A DNA stretch of 64,000 bases from Arthrobacter crystallopoietes (GTDB lineage Bacteria > Actinomycetota > Actinomycetes > Actinomycetales > Micrococcaceae), in assembly GCF_002849715.1 (NCBI RefSeq), contig NZ_CP018863.1:4154001-4218000 (forward strand), in the 5' to 3' direction. Positions 39,506-48,903 of this stretch are shown here, in pieces. Position numbers and translations under genes: made by a program. Position 1 is the stretch's first letter. Each line of letters begins with the position of its first letter. Below the pieces are notes generated by a model, which did no database searches, had not been told where the DNA came from, and saw only the letters and a program-made list of their open reading frames with translations.

Positions 39506-39949
39506 ATGAGACCACATGTCACCGCCCTGACCCTCGGAGTGCGGGACGTTGCCGCTTCCCGCCGCTTCTATATTGACGGCCTGGGCTGGGAACCGTTGTT
39601 CGAGCAAGAAGGCGAAATCTTCTTCGTCCAGATTGCCCACGGCCAGATGCTGGGGCTCTGGAACGTGGAAAGCATGCGCGGCGAATACGGCGACGTTGGC
39701 CATAACGACGACGGGCCGGCCATCCCGGTCTCGCTGGGCCAGAACGTCGCTAGCCGTGACGACGTGGATGATGTCATCGCGCAGGCGCTCGCCGCCGGCG
39801 CCACCCTTGTTTCGGCGGCACGTAACCAGCCGTGGGGCGGTTACAGCGGCTGCTTCGCCGATCCTGACGGCTACCGCTGGGACATCGTCTACAACCCGGG
39901 ATTCAGGATCGACGACGACGGCGCCGTCCACTTGGGTGCCGCAGGCTAA
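39506..39949 (+). CDS. VOC (glyoxalase/bleomycin-resistance) superfamily protein
   Basis: The product (147 aa) has a single glyoxalase-fold unit. It opens VTALTLGVRDVAASRRFYID, continues with IFFVQIAHGQMLGLWNVES, and ends with GGYSGCFADPDGYRWDIVYN, the usual VOC C-terminal strand with the DPDG turn. The substrate cannot be assigned. The 3' end overlaps the convergent SRAP gene by 4 nt. Confidence 0.85.
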   Translation: MRPHVTALTLGVRDVAASRRFYIDGLGWEPLFEQEGEIFFVQIAHGQMLGLWNVESMRGEYGDVGHNDDGPAIPVSLGQNVASRDDVDDVIAQALAAGATLVSAARNQPWGGYSGCFADPDGYRWDIVYNPGFRIDDDGAVHLGAAG

Positions 39950-40701
39950 CCATCCAGCAGCGAGGGTTGCGGGACGATCAGTTCGGGCGAATTGTTACGG
40001 ACGTTGCCCACAGCGGAACCTACCGGTTCCAGCGTCCAGTCAGTGGCGGCGTCGTACGCCCTGTTCCGGAGCATATCCAGCAGGTGCGTCCCGTCCCTGA
40101 CAGTGGGATCCAGCCACGCAGCCATGGTGTCCGTGTCCATCGGAATCGGGTACCTGTCATGCAGCCGCGACAGCTCCCGCAGGACCGGCGAGCCGCTGTC
40201 TGCCGATGGCGACGGCGCTGTCAGCACGGTCGTGGAGAGCAGCCATGCGTCTTCGGCGTCCCGGGCCTTGGACGGATCCTTCCACCAGCCGTACAGTCCG
40301 GCGAAGAAGATCGGCGCGTTATCCCGGCGGTGCACGAAATAGGGCTGCTTGGTCTTGGCACCGAACTTCTTCCACTCGTAGTAGCCATCCACCGGGACCG
40401 CGCAGCGGCGGGTATGGACGGAATCCTGGAAGGTCGGTTTATCCGCGGCGGATTCAATCCTGGCGTTGAAGGAACGTGAGCCGACGGAGATCTCCTTAGC
40501 CCAGCGCGGCACCAGGCCCCAGCGAGCGATATGCAGCTGACGGCGGACGACGCCGTCGATCAGCCGCTCCAAGACGATAGGCACGTCGTCCGTGGGCGCC
40601 ACATTGTAGGACTCCTTGAGGCCGAAGTCCCCCGGAACTTCGGCGCCGCATTCCATCATCAGGTCACCGACGGCCCTTGCCATGACGTATCGTCCGCACA
40701 T
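39946..40701 (-). CDS. yedK: SRAP-domain abasic-site protein (YedK/HMCES family)
   Basis: The product (251 aa) has all the residues of the SRAP active site: Cys2 directly after Met (MCGRYVM), Asn79 in SFNARIES, Glu109 in VDGYYEWKKFG, and His181 in SRLHDRYPIPMD. HMCES/YedK proteins form a thiazolidine crosslink between Cys2 and abasic sites in single-stranded DNA and protect replication forks. Initiator Met must be removed to free Cys2. No LexA box is visible in the 94-nt gap to the divergent mycoredoxin gene. Confidence 0.93.
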   Translation of the reverse strand: MCGRYVMARAVGDLMMECGAEVPGDFGLKESYNVAPTDDVPIVLERLIDGVVRRQLHIARWGLVPRWAKEISVGSRSFNARIESAADKPTFQDSVHTRRCAVPVDGYYEWKKFGAKTKQPYFVHRRDNAPIFFAGLYGWWKDPSKARDAEDAWLLSTTVLTAPSPSADSGSPVLRELSRLHDRYPIPMDTDTMAAWLDPTVRDGTHLLDMLRNRAYDAATDWTLEPVGSAVGNVRNNSPELIVPQPSLLDG

Positions 40702-40795
40702 CTCTCCAGTCTGCCATCGTGCGCACAGGCGGCGGGAATGTTTGCGGCCCCGCCGCCGTTTGTACCTTTAAATGCAGTTCTGCGAAGGAGTCACC

Positions 40796-41053
40796 TTGGA
40801 ATACACCCCGGAAGCCGGCACCATCACCATGTTCTCCACATCCTGGTGCGGCTACTGCCGCCGGCTGAAGACACAGCTGGATGCGAAGGGCATCGGCTAC
40901 ACGGAGATCAACATCGAGAACGTGCCGGGCACCGCGGAGCTGGTGGAACAGATCAACGAGGGCAACCAGACGGTGCCGACCGTGCTCTTCCCCGATGGCA
41001 GCAGTGCAACCAACCCCTCACTCGCCGAAGTACAGGAACGCCTCGCGGCCTGA
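40796..41053 (+). CDS. mrx1: Mycoredoxin (glutaredoxin-like, CGYC)
   Basis: The product (85 aa) has a thioredoxin fold with active site FSTSWCGYCRRLKTQL, the CGYC motif of mycoredoxin-1, and the cis-Pro segment NQTVPTVLFPDGS. It reduces mycothiol mixed disulfides in the cytosol. TTG 40796 is preferred because GAAGGAG lies 5 nt upstream; an ATG at 40772 has no Shine-Dalgarno sequence. It is followed by a strong terminator, so it is transcribed apart from the mycothiol dehydrogenase downstream. Confidence 0.9.
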   Translation: MEYTPEAGTITMFSTSWCGYCRRLKTQLDAKGIGYTEINIENVPGTAELVEQINEGNQTVPTVLFPDGSSATNPSLAEVQERLAA

Positions 41054-41075
41054 TCCGGCAGAACTTTCCGCAGAC

Positions 41076-41110
41076 CGCGCCGGAGCGCAGATGACGCTCC
41101 GGCGCGGTTT
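41076..41110 (+). terminator. Terminator after mycoredoxin
   Basis: A perfect 14-bp stem, ACCGCGCCGGAGCG / CGCTCCGGCGCGGT, has a 7-nt loop and is followed by TTGTTACTT. Confidence 0.9.
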
Positions 41111-41299
41111 GTTACTTAACGGCTGGGGTGCGGCGAAGACCGCATTCCGATTGGTCATGGGCGTGGAAGGTAGACAGCGGCCGCAGTTTCCATAACAATC
41201 GTTTTGGTAATTGTGATCGGCCCTACATGGCTGCCTAAGATGATGGTGATACGGCCGACCGGCCGACCTGATGACTCCGCGGAAAGGAACGACCCAGGC

Positions 41300-42388
41300 A
41301 TGGTTCATAAAGTTCGGGCAGTAATTGCCAAAGAAAAGAATGCCCCGGTATCCATCGAAACCATTCTGGTACCGGATCCGGGTCCGGGGGAAGCGCTGGT
41401 GGACATCCTCACCTGCGGCGTCTGCCATACGGATCTGCACTACAAGCAGGGCGGCATCAACGATGATTTCCCGTTCCTGCTGGGACACGAGGCCACGGGT
41501 GTAATCAGCGCTGTTGGCCCCGATGTGACCGATCTTGTCCCGGGTGATCGCGTTATCCTCAACTGGCGCGCAGTGTGCGGCGAATGCCGGGCGTGCAAGC
41601 GCGGGGAGGCGCAGTACTGCTTCAACACCCACAACGCCACCCAGAAGATGACCCTTGAGGACGGCACCGAACTGTCCCCCGCCCTGGGCATCGGTGCCTT
41701 CGCCGAGAAGACGCTGGTCGCCGCGGGCCAGTGCACCAAGGTGGACGACGACGTCGACCCCGCCGCCGTGGGCCTGCTCGGCTGTGGCGTCATGGCCGGC
41801 ATCGGCGCGGCAATCAACACCGGTGAGGTCAAGCGCGGCGAGTCCGTGGCCGTGATCGGCTGCGGCGGCGTGGGCATTGCGGCCATCGCCGGCGCCAAGC
41901 TGGCCGGCGCGACGACCATCATCGCCGTCGACATCGACGACAACAAAGTGGAGCTGGCCAAGTCCCTGGGCGCTACGCATGGTGTCAACTCGAAGGAGCA
42001 GGATCCGGTCGAGGCGATCCAGGCCCTCACCGGAGGCAACGGCGCCGACGTCGTTATTGAAGCTGTTGGCCGCCCGGAGACCTACAAGCAGGCGTTCTAC
42101 GCCCGCGACCTGGCCGGCCGCGTGGTCCTGGTCGGCGTTCCCACGCCGGACATGAAGATCGAACTGCCGCTGCTCGACGTCTTCGGCCGCGGCGGCTCGC
42201 TGAAGTCCTCCTGGTACGGCGACTGCCTGCCCAGCCGCGACTTCCCGATGCTGGTCAGCCACTACAAGCAGGGCAACCTGGACCTCGATGCTTTCGTCAC
42301 CGAGCGCATCGGCCTGGACCAGATCGAGGAAGCCTTCGAGAAGATGCACGAGGGCAAGGTGCTGCGTTCGGTGGTCGAGGTCGCATGA
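41300..42388 (+). CDS. mscR: S-(hydroxymethyl)mycothiol dehydrogenase / MSNO reductase
   Basis: The product (362 aa) is a zinc-dependent medium-chain alcohol dehydrogenase. The catalytic zinc site lies in [14 protein letters not shown] and LLGHEATG, the structural zinc site is [15 protein letters not shown], and the NAD site is [20 protein letters not shown]. The sequence follows the class III-like mycothiol-dependent formaldehyde dehydrogenase (AdhE2/MscR), which oxidises the formaldehyde-mycothiol adduct and reduces S-nitrosomycothiol. ATG 41300 ([14 protein letters not shown]) is the family start. The stop overlaps the next gene's ATG (ATGA), forming a coupled pair. Confidence 0.94.
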   Translation: MVHKVRAVIAKEKNAPVSIETILVPDPGPGEALVDILTCGVCHTDLHYKQGGINDDFPFLLGHEATGVISAVGPDVTDLVPGDRVILNWRAVCGECRACKRGEAQYCFNTHNATQKMTLEDGTELSPALGIGAFAEKTLVAAGQCTKVDDDVDPAAVGLLGCGVMAGIGAAINTGEVKRGESVAVIGCGGVGIAAIAGAKLAGATTIIAVDIDDNKVELAKSLGATHGVNSKEQDPVEAIQALTGGNGADVVIEAVGRPETYKQAFYARDLAGRVVLVGVPTPDMKIELPLLDVFGRGGSLKSSWYGDCLPSRDFPMLVSHYKQGNLDLDAFVTERIGLDQIEEAFEKMHEGKVLRSVVEVA

Positions 42389-43014
42389 GCGTGAAGATCG
42401 AAAACCTTGTCACCTCCGGGACCTTTTCGCTGGATGGCGGCACCTGGGACGTAGACAACAATGTGTGGATCGTCGGCAATGCCGAAGAAGCCATCATCAT
42501 TGATCCGGCGCACAACCCGGAAGCCGTGGCCCAGGCCGTGGAGGGCCGGACGGTCAAAGCCATCCTGCTGACCCACGGCCACGACGACCACATCCGTGCC
42601 GTCGGCGAAGTGCGGGACCTGGTGAAGGCACCGGTCTACCTGCATGCAGCCGACCGCATGCTGTGGGACGCCATCTTCCCGGACTCCGCACCGGACCATG
42701 AGATCAAGGACGGCGATACCTTCCAGGTAGCCGGGGCGGAACTGCGAGCGCTGCACACTCCGGGCCACTCCCCCGGATCCGTCTGCTTCCATCTGGAGTC
42801 GGAGAACGTACTGTTCAGCGGCGACACCATGTTCAACGGCGGCCCCGGCGCAACCGGACGAAGCTACTCCAGCTTCGAGACCATCATCGATTCCATCAAG
42901 TCGCGTCTGCTGACGCTGCCGGCGGAGACGAAGGTGAACACCGGACACGGCGATTCAACCAGCATCGGCGCCGAGGCACCGCAGCTGGACGAGTGGATCG
43001 CCCGCGGCCACTGA
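42385..43014 (+). CDS. MBL-fold hydrolase paired with mscR
   Basis: The product (209 aa) has the metallo-beta-lactamase metal motif [14 protein letters not shown], the second His in [14 protein letters not shown], Asp in [11 protein letters not shown], and the last His in [11 protein letters not shown]. In actinobacteria this gene regularly follows mscR and is thought to hydrolyse the S-formyl-mycothiol product or a related thioester, the counterpart of glyoxalase II/S-formylglutathione hydrolase. The 4-nt overlap with mscR supports the shared pathway. An imperfect hairpin at about 43030-43072 may terminate the pair. Confidence 0.9.
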   Translation: MSVKIENLVTSGTFSLDGGTWDVDNNVWIVGNAEEAIIIDPAHNPEAVAQAVEGRTVKAILLTHGHDDHIRAVGEVRDLVKAPVYLHAADRMLWDAIFPDSAPDHEIKDGDTFQVAGAELRALHTPGHSPGSVCFHLESENVLFSGDTMFNGGPGATGRSYSSFETIIDSIKSRLLTLPAETKVNTGHGDSTSIGAEAPQLDEWIARGH

Positions 43015-43089
43015 CAACTGCGGGGAAAGCTGCCCGGGGTACTTGCGAGGAAAACTCGCGGGTGCTCCGGGTTTGCTGTTCCCTGCCGG

Positions 43090-43551
43090 CTATAGCCCGG
43101 GCGGTGTCCCGTACAGCGGCTGGGTAAGAGTGTCCGGAACCTCCTGCTCCCAAGGCAAGCAGCCGTCGTCGTCCGCCCAGACGGCCTGAAGCGCAGTTGC
43201 CCGCGGGCCGTACAACGAGACGGCAGTCAGCACCACACCTTCGGGCCGCTCCACCGGCGCCAGATAGACATCGCGGGCCTGAAGCGGCAGGACTATGCCC
43301 GCCATCAGTGTGTGCCCATGGCCACGCACCATCTGCACGAGTTCGTTGATCAGCGCTACGGTGTCATCCTGGCAGCGGCCGGTGACCAGAATCTCGGGGT
43401 GCGGCAGCTCGGTCAGGCCGACCGTGTAGCCAAACGCCGGCTCCGTCGCTGTACCGGAGACCATGACAAGCTGCCAGCCGTACCGGGCTACCGTGCGGAC
43501 AGTCTTTTCCAGCGCCTCGTCCTGCGTCATTCCGTTGCAGATGTCGCACAT
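43090..43551 (-). CDS. DUF4262 family protein
   Basis: The product (153 aa) is soluble. It begins MCDICNGMTQDEALEKTVRT, continues with PAFGYTVGLTELPHPEILVT and ends with WADDDGCLPWEQE, the pattern of DUF4262 proteins (function unknown). GGAGG lies 4-5 nt before ATG 43551, so the longer frame to 43899, which runs into the next gene, is rejected. A CxxC pair lies at residues 2-5 (CDIC). It is downstream of the lipoate-ligase-like gene on the same strand. Confidence 0.8.
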   Translation of the reverse strand: MCDICNGMTQDEALEKTVRTVARYGWQLVMVSGTATEPAFGYTVGLTELPHPEILVTGRCQDDTVALINELVQMVRGHGHTLMAGIVLPLQARDVYLAPVERPEGVVLTAVSLYGPRATALQAVWADDDGCLPWEQEVPDTLTQPLYGTPPGL

Positions 43552-43633
43552 TTTGCCTCCTGTTGAAGTGTCCTGTGCGACCAGTCTGGCTGCTGCGGCC
43601 CGGCGGCAATACCCACTATTTGCCGTTTGTGGA

Positions 43634-44470
43634 TTACGGAGCGGACCCGGGAACCTCGGCCACGGATGCAAGCTCGGCGAACGGTATTTCCCGCGTCTGC
43701 GCATAGGTACCGAACGCACCGAGCAGCGCCTGCTCGACCTGGTCCACATCCAGTCCCGGCACCAGGTCCTCCGCCGCACCGGCAGTGCGCGGATCCCAGT
43801 CCAGGCCGAGCGCATCGTAGCTTTGGATGAGCACTTCGCGCAGCGGGGCGGAATTTTCAACAACGACGACGGAGGAAAACAGCCAGGCTCCCGAAACAAC
43901 CCGCTGCGCAGTTCCCACCAGCTTGATCTGGACCGTGGCGTCCTCCGGATGTTCGCCGTGGATGCTGAACTCCCCGGGGCAGTACTCCCCCGTAATTTCT
44001 CCGACCCGCGCGATCAGGCCCGCATCCCGCAGTCCCTCGGCCAGGAGTTCACCAAACTGGGAGAACCTGCTTTTGGCCCCGACAATCGCATCGCGTTCGG
44101 GCTCCACATGGTCCAGTACCAGGCATCCCTGATGGTAGGCGGCAGCACGTCCGCCGGCCTTACGGACCAGCGGCTCAAAACCCAGGGCACGGCAGCGCGC
44201 GGCGGCTTCTTCGAACCCGGGCAGGTGCGCATCCCGCTGGCCGAAAGCAACGGTCGGCACGGGACGGTACAGCCGCAGGGCAGGCCCCAGCCGGCCCCTC
44301 TTGGCGGCATCCAGCATGCTCAACCCGTACAGCAGGTCTTCCCTCGCACCGAAGGAAGATTCCTGCCGCGTCCAGTCCAGCCGCCAAGCGGCATCAGGCG
44401 CAGGCCCGGTCACAGGCGCAGGTGCAGGCGCCGCTGCCACCTGAGGTTCTCCGGCCAGTTCAGTCGCCAA
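43634..44470 (-). CDS. Lipoate-protein ligase A-like (BPL/LplA/LipB fold) protein
   Basis: The product has 278 aa from TTG 44470. After an Ala/Pro-rich leader the BPL_LplA_LipB fold is visible: RLYRPVPTVAFGQRD, then FEPLVRKAGGRAAAYHQGCL (the RRxSGGGxVxH-equivalent loop), GAKSRFSQFGELLAEGLRDA, and VQIKLVGTAQRVVSGAW with the conserved Lys. This suits a lipoyl or octanoyl transferase acting on E2/GcvH domains, but the loop is divergent and the true substrate is uncertain. TTG 44470 has GGAG 6 nt upstream; it overlaps the end of the DUF427 gene by 11 nt. A frame to 44557 overlaps more and lacks a Shine-Dalgarno sequence. Confidence 0.78.
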   Translation of the reverse strand: MATELAGEPQVAAAPAPAPVTGPAPDAAWRLDWTRQESSFGAREDLLYGLSMLDAAKRGRLGPALRLYRPVPTVAFGQRDAHLPGFEEAAARCRALGFEPLVRKAGGRAAAYHQGCLVLDHVEPERDAIVGAKSRFSQFGELLAEGLRDAGLIARVGEITGEYCPGEFSIHGEHPEDATVQIKLVGTAQRVVSGAWLFSSVVVVENSAPLREVLIQSYDALGLDWDPRTAGAAEDLVPGLDVDQVEQALLGAFGTYAQTREIPFAELASVAEVPGSAP

Positions 44471-44744
44471 CGGTGACTCCGTTCCAGAACGCAACGTGGC
44501 CACGGATGTTTCCGGCGTCGTGACTTGGATTTGGGTAGTACCAGGCGGCGTCAGCATTGCGCTCCCCCGCGACCTGAAGGCTGTAGTAGTGCGCCGTGCC
44601 TTTCCAGACGCATTCGGTAGTCCGGTCGCTGGGGAGCAGGAACTCGTCGTTCACGCTTCCGCGGGGAAAGTAGTGGTTGCCCTCTACCATGACCGTCTCG
44701 CCGGATTCGGCAATGACGGCTCCGTTCCAGGTCGCCTTGACCAT
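44460..44744 (-). CDS. DUF427 domain protein
   Basis: The product (94 aa) consists of a single DUF427 domain: MVKATWNGAVIAESGETVMV, YFPRGSVNDEFLLPSDRTT, and KGTAHYYSLQVAGER. These small beta-rich proteins have no firm function. AGGAG lies 5 nt upstream of ATG 44744. The stop overlaps the start of the lipoate-ligase-like gene, so the two are probably co-translated. Confidence 0.88.
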   Translation of the reverse strand: MVKATWNGAVIAESGETVMVEGNHYFPRGSVNDEFLLPSDRTTECVWKGTAHYYSLQVAGERNADAAWYYPNPSHDAGNIRGHVAFWNGVTVGD

Positions 44745-44912
44745 GTCCACTCCTGCTTTCCTTCGGGCCGGGCGCGGCGCTCTCCGGCGCCCCAGACACA
44801 CTATCCAACAGTAGCGGTGCTTCGGATCATTCCGCCGCTCCAAGAACTCCCCTGATGCCGCGGATTTGGCAAGTATCGGATCTGCAGGGCTCACGCACGC
44901 AATAATGGGCCT

Positions 44913-45509
44913 GTGCCTTCTCCCCACCTCCCGCTCGTCCTGCTCGGCGGCGCCTCCGGCTCCGGCAAGTCCTACCTCGCCGCGCGCTTCGGCCGCCCGC
45001 ATGTGGAGCTGGACAGCTTCTACCGGGAGATCAGCGAGCACACCCCGCAGTCGCCGCTGCCCCTGACTGCGTACGAGGAGATCGATTGGGACCATCCGGA
45101 CACCTGGAACAGCGAAGCCGCCGCCCGCGCGATGCTGGAACTGCTGCAGACCGGCCGCACGCAGGTGCCCAAGTACTCCATTGCCACCTCCAGCTACACC
45201 GGCCACCGCTCCCTCCGGCTGGCCGAGGGCCCCGTGATCGCCGAAGGGATCTTCGCCGACGCCGTGCTGGCCCCGCTGCTGGGCCTCGGCGTCTCTGTGG
45301 AGCCCATCTTCATCCAGGTCTCCCCCATTACGACGGCGGTGCGCCGCCTCGTGCGCGACCTGCGTGAGCACCGCAAGCCCGTTCCTTTCCTGCTCAAGCG
45401 CGGCTGGGCGCTCTTCCGGGCCGAACGGCGCGTCCGGCAACGCTATCTTGACGCGGGCTTCCGGCCCGTACCCAAGCGGCAGGTGAAACGGCAGCTGGCC
45501 TCGCGCTAA
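44913..45509 (+). CDS. Uridine-kinase-like P-loop protein
   Basis: The product (198 aa) has Walker A in [18 protein letters not shown], an acidic patch [13 protein letters not shown] matching the uridine kinase/PRK lid region, [10 protein letters not shown] (the DHPxA-like phosphoribulokinase/Udk motif), and IAEGIFAD. A nucleoside or sugar kinase activity is likely; the substrate is not determined. It starts with GTG 44913; no strong Shine-Dalgarno sequence is present. It overlaps the convergent methyltransferase by 4 nt. Confidence 0.8.
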   Translation: MPSPHLPLVLLGGASGSGKSYLAARFGRPHVELDSFYREISEHTPQSPLPLTAYEEIDWDHPDTWNSEAAARAMLELLQTGRTQVPKYSIATSSYTGHRSLRLAEGPVIAEGIFADAVLAPLLGLGVSVEPIFIQVSPITTAVRRLVRDLREHRKPVPFLLKRGWALFRAERRVRQRYLDAGFRPVPKRQVKRQLASR

Positions 45510-46615
45510 GTCCGGGCGACGAAGTAGGTGTTGAACGGATCCGATTCGACGTCCTTGGCTTCAACGGTGCCAAAGCCGGCCTCGTCTAGCATGGACAGCG
45601 CAAGCTGCTGGCCCCAGGCGGTACCCAGCCCGTCGCCGTCGAGCCCCAGCGATACGCTCATGCAGTGGAACGTCGAGATGGCATAGAGGTAGCTGGCCCA
45701 CGGCATGTCGATATTCTCCTCCACCTTGCTGGATGCCTTGATATCCACCATGAGGAAGACTCCGTCCGGGCGCAGGGTGCGGCGGATGTTGTGCAGCACT
45801 GTGCCGGGATGGGCCTGGTCGTGGATGGCATCGAATGCTGTCACGACGTCGAAGGACGCCTCGACGTCGAGCTTGGCGACATCGAGCACCTCAAAGGCCG
45901 CATTGGCCAAACCAAGCTGTTCGGCCTCGCTCCGCGCGCGCTGGATAGCTTCCTCCGAGAAGTCATAGCCGGTGAAGCGGCTGGCGGGGAAAGCCTGCGC
46001 CATCAGGTTGACCGCATGTCCGGCGCCGCAGCCGACATCGGCAAGGTCAAGACCGGCCCGCAACCTTTCCGGCAGTCCAGGAACCAGCGGCAGGATCACA
46101 TCCAGCAGAGCCGCATCGTTCACCGCGGCACTGGTCTCCGCCATGTTTTGATGAAACTGCGGGTAGTCCTCGTACGACAGCCCTCCGCCGGTCCGGAACC
46201 GCTGGATAGTCTTCTGTTCCACCTCTCCCATCATCGAGATGTGCTGCATCAGGATAGCCATATTGTCCGGACCCGCCGCGCTGGTCAGCACGGCCGCATG
46301 TTCGCGCGGCAGCCGGTACGTCTTGGTCGCCGGGTCATGGGTGACAACGCGCGCAGTGGTCATGCCACCCAGCCATTCGCGAACATAGCGTTCGTTGAGG
46401 CCTGCCGCATCAGCAATCTGCTCGCTGGTAGCGGCCGGCATCCCCGCCATGGTCTCGAACAGCCCCGTCTGGTGGCCGACGCTCGTCAGCACCGCGATCG
46501 CAGCATCGTTGAGGATGCCTACGAAACGTCCGACAAACGCCTGGATTGCTTCAGCGTCAGGTTCCTGATCAGCAGAAGCCTGCAGTGATGTGCCTTGACT
46601 TTGATCAATTGTCAT
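45506..46615 (-). CDS. Class I SAM-dependent methyltransferase with N-terminal winged helix
   Basis: The product is 369 aa. Residues about 25-110 look like a dimerisation/winged-helix domain ([39 protein letters not shown]) of the kind found in small-molecule methyltransferases. The Rossmann domain has motif [19 protein letters not shown], motif [17 protein letters not shown], and [20 protein letters not shown]. The acceptor is unknown. ATG 46615 follows GGAG by 8 nt. It is 17 nt downstream of the PQ-loop membrane gene and below the LuxR gene, all on the - strand, suggesting one functional group. Confidence 0.86.
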   Translation of the reverse strand: MTIDQSQGTSLQASADQEPDAEAIQAFVGRFVGILNDAAIAVLTSVGHQTGLFETMAGMPAATSEQIADAAGLNERYVREWLGGMTTARVVTHDPATKTYRLPREHAAVLTSAAGPDNMAILMQHISMMGEVEQKTIQRFRTGGGLSYEDYPQFHQNMAETSAAVNDAALLDVILPLVPGLPERLRAGLDLADVGCGAGHAVNLMAQAFPASRFTGYDFSEEAIQRARSEAEQLGLANAAFEVLDVAKLDVEASFDVVTAFDAIHDQAHPGTVLHNIRRTLRPDGVFLMVDIKASSKVEENIDMPWASYLYAISTFHCMSVSLGLDGDGLGTAWGQQLALSMLDEAGFGTVEAKDVESDPFNTYFVART

Positions 46616-46632
46616 TGTTCTTTCTCCTGCTA

Positions 46633-47028
46633 CTACGGACTGGTGCTGCCCACTTGAGGTGACTGTTGGAATTTGGCTGAGGGCCCGTCCTCGGGCGAAT
46701 CCTGCATCGTGCCCGCCGCTGCATGCGACGAACCATGGGGCGAACCCTGCGAGCGTTTCCTGCCCAGCGCTTCGTGCCGTAGGTACATCGCCAGCATGAA
46801 TCCGGTCGTGACCAGGTAGAAAGCGTGCAAGGCCCAGATGGGGCCCGCCGGCAGGCTGTAGACATAAACGGAATGGACGAGGTTGCCCATGTTGCTCAGC
46901 AAGAGGTTGCCCAAACTGTAGGAGGCCAGGTCCCTGGTCTGCACAGCTTTCACGATCATGGGCATGACGCTGCCGGCAAAGATGATGGTGGAAACGCCGC
47001 CGGCCAGAACCATCAGGTCGATTTCCAT
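46633..47028 (-). CDS. Three-TM PQ-loop/SemiSWEET-like membrane protein
   Basis: The product (131 aa) has three membrane segments in the first 90 residues ([58 protein letters not shown]) and a hydrophilic Ser/Gln/Pro tail of about 40 residues. The arrangement and the positions of G-T-F, P, K and T in TM1 resemble SemiSWEET/PQ-loop half-transporters, although the PQ pair reads PM here. These act as dimers in sugar or small-molecule transport; the substrate is unknown. ATG 47028 follows AAAGGAG by 8 nt. It is probably co-transcribed with the methyltransferase. Confidence 0.68.
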   Translation of the reverse strand: MEIDLMVLAGGVSTIIFAGSVMPMIVKAVQTRDLASYSLGNLLLSNMGNLVHSVYVYSLPAGPIWALHAFYLVTTGFMLAMYLRHEALGRKRSQGSPHGSSHAAAGTMQDSPEDGPSAKFQQSPQVGSTSP

Positions 47029-47174
47029 GACTGATTCTCCTTTGACGTCGTTCGAATAGTTCACTATCAACGCTACGAAGCGGACGAGAGCTGCGCGTCG
47101 GGCGAATTACCCATCTTGTTCCCGGGTGCACTGGTGCAGGTCATGCAGACAGTGTCGTTGGTTCGCGCCGTTGC

Positions 47175-48797
47175 TTACCGGCGCGAAGGCAACCCATGTT
47201 CGTGTGCCCATGCCGCGGCAGCCGTCCGCGTGGACACGCCGATCTTGGCGAAGATATTGGCCAGATGGCGGCCGACCGTCTTCTGGCTGATGAACAAAGC
47301 ATCCGCCGCATCCTTGTTGCTGGCCCCGGCGGCGATGAAAGAAAGCACATCGGCCTCCCGTTCCGTTAACCCGCCGGGCAAGCGCCGGCCATCAAGCCGC
47401 TGGACATCCGGCAGCGCGCCAAGTTCCCGGTAGATGGCCAGTGCTGTAGCCGTGTCCGCGGCAGCAGTGCCGGTTTCTCCCAGCCCGCGGTGGGCCCGCC
47501 CCAGCAGCTCGTAGACTCTGGCCGTTTCGTACCGCGCGTGCAATCCGCGGTACTCATGGGCGGCGCTCTGCAGCACCGGCAGAGCCTCTTCGTGCCGCGA
47601 CTGCGCGATCAGCACGGCGGCCCTGGCTTGGCCGGCCCAGGCGCGGAAACCCGCGGTAGCGAACACGGCCGCAGTTTCTTCCAGTTGCCCGCACAACCGC
47701 TCTGCTTCCTCCTGCAGCCCGAGAGCGAGGGCGATTTCGACGGCGGATTCCAGCAGCCTGGCGCAGGCCAGCTGGTCACGACCCGCCAAGGCGGCACAAA
47801 GACCGGCCCACGCAGCGTCCTGCTTTCCGACAGCTTGCTGGAGAAGGGACTCGCCGGGCTGCGGCTCACAGCCCAGCTGTTGTGCCCGCTCGTAGGCTGC
47901 ACGGGCACCGCTTAGGTCACCGCGAAGGCGACGGATCTCGCCCAGCTGGTAGTAGGCCTCCCCCGCTACCCAGTTGTTCCGGCCCACAAGCTCCGACCCG
48001 GTCCGTTCGATAGCCTCTTCGGCAGCATCCCACCCGCCTTCCGCGCTCTGCAGCTGAAGCCGGTGGATGCGGCAGATGCCGGAGTAAATCGCCTCGCCGT
48101 GGAATTGCTCGCACCACTGCTCAGTCGCTTGGGTCCAGGCCCGCATCCGGGACAAGTCCGCCAGCGCATGGCAGGCGTGGATTACGGTGCAGTAAATATC
48201 TCCGGCCCATTCCGGCGGCAGCTGGCCTGCCAGCACCGGCAACATTGCTTCGTCCAGTTGGGCAAAGCCGGCGGCCGTACTGCCACTGCGCACGTCCGCC
48301 AGTCCTGCGAGTACCAGGCCGAACGATGTCAGGGCTGGAGCCCGTAGGCGGCGCCCCATCTCCTGGAGCGTCGCCGCCGCATCCCGCGCCGGCTGGAGGT
48401 TCCCGAAGTCCAACGCCACGGTCGCATCCAAGTAGACAAGGTAGCCGTGCTCCACGCCTTCGGGCAGTTGCGACAGGATTCTTCTGGCCCGGTTGACCCA
48501 GCCGGAGGCTATGACCAGGTCGCCCCTGATGAACCACAGCAAAGCGAGGTTCAAGGCCTTCCTGGCGGCACCCAAGTCATCGCCGTCGTCGTTAAACCGG
48601 TGGTAAACCTCTTCGGAAATCTCCAACGATTCCCGTACCTGTCCTACCCACCACGCAGAACTGCCCAGCAGGCTCAGGTCCTCGGTCGGCAGCTCCGAGA
48701 ATGTCCTGGCCTGCGCGAAATTCCGGTGAGCGGCGTACCAGTCCCCGCGGGCGTACGCCGTCCGCGCCATGGACAGTAACTCCTCGAACTCGTCCAT
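47175..48797 (-). CDS. LuxR-family regulator with TPR-like N-terminal region
   Basis: The product (540 aa) has an N-terminal and central alpha-helical repeat region (residues about 5-465) with many TPR-like Ala/Leu/Tyr helices (ARGDWYAAHRNFAQARTF, YYQLGEIRRLRGDLSGARAA, YELLGRAHRGLGETGTAAAD). A C-terminal LuxR HTH follows: LTEREADVLSFIAAGASNKD and FISQKTVGRHLANIFAKIGV. No ATPase P-loop is seen, so this is not a full LAL regulator. ATG 48797 is chosen because GGAGG lies 5 nt upstream; GTG 48809 is an alternative. It is 146 nt upstream of the PQ-loop/methyltransferase genes and is the obvious candidate regulator for them. Confidence 0.86.
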   Translation of the reverse strand: MDEFEELLSMARTAYARGDWYAAHRNFAQARTFSELPTEDLSLLGSSAWWVGQVRESLEISEEVYHRFNDDGDDLGAARKALNLALLWFIRGDLVIASGWVNRARRILSQLPEGVEHGYLVYLDATVALDFGNLQPARDAAATLQEMGRRLRAPALTSFGLVLAGLADVRSGSTAAGFAQLDEAMLPVLAGQLPPEWAGDIYCTVIHACHALADLSRMRAWTQATEQWCEQFHGEAIYSGICRIHRLQLQSAEGGWDAAEEAIERTGSELVGRNNWVAGEAYYQLGEIRRLRGDLSGARAAYERAQQLGCEPQPGESLLQQAVGKQDAAWAGLCAALAGRDQLACARLLESAVEIALALGLQEEAERLCGQLEETAAVFATAGFRAWAGQARAAVLIAQSRHEEALPVLQSAAHEYRGLHARYETARVYELLGRAHRGLGETGTAAADTATALAIYRELGALPDVQRLDGRRLPGGLTEREADVLSFIAAGASNKDAADALFISQKTVGRHLANIFAKIGVSTRTAAAAWAHEHGLPSRR

Positions 48798-48903
48798 CCG
48801 GGCCTCCACCTCAACGGTAGTCCCGTCAACGCCCGCCGGTCGAGCCGTTAAGCGCTGGATCCGCCACTGGAGCTAATCGCTTCCTCTTGGTAGCTTTCAA
48901 CGC

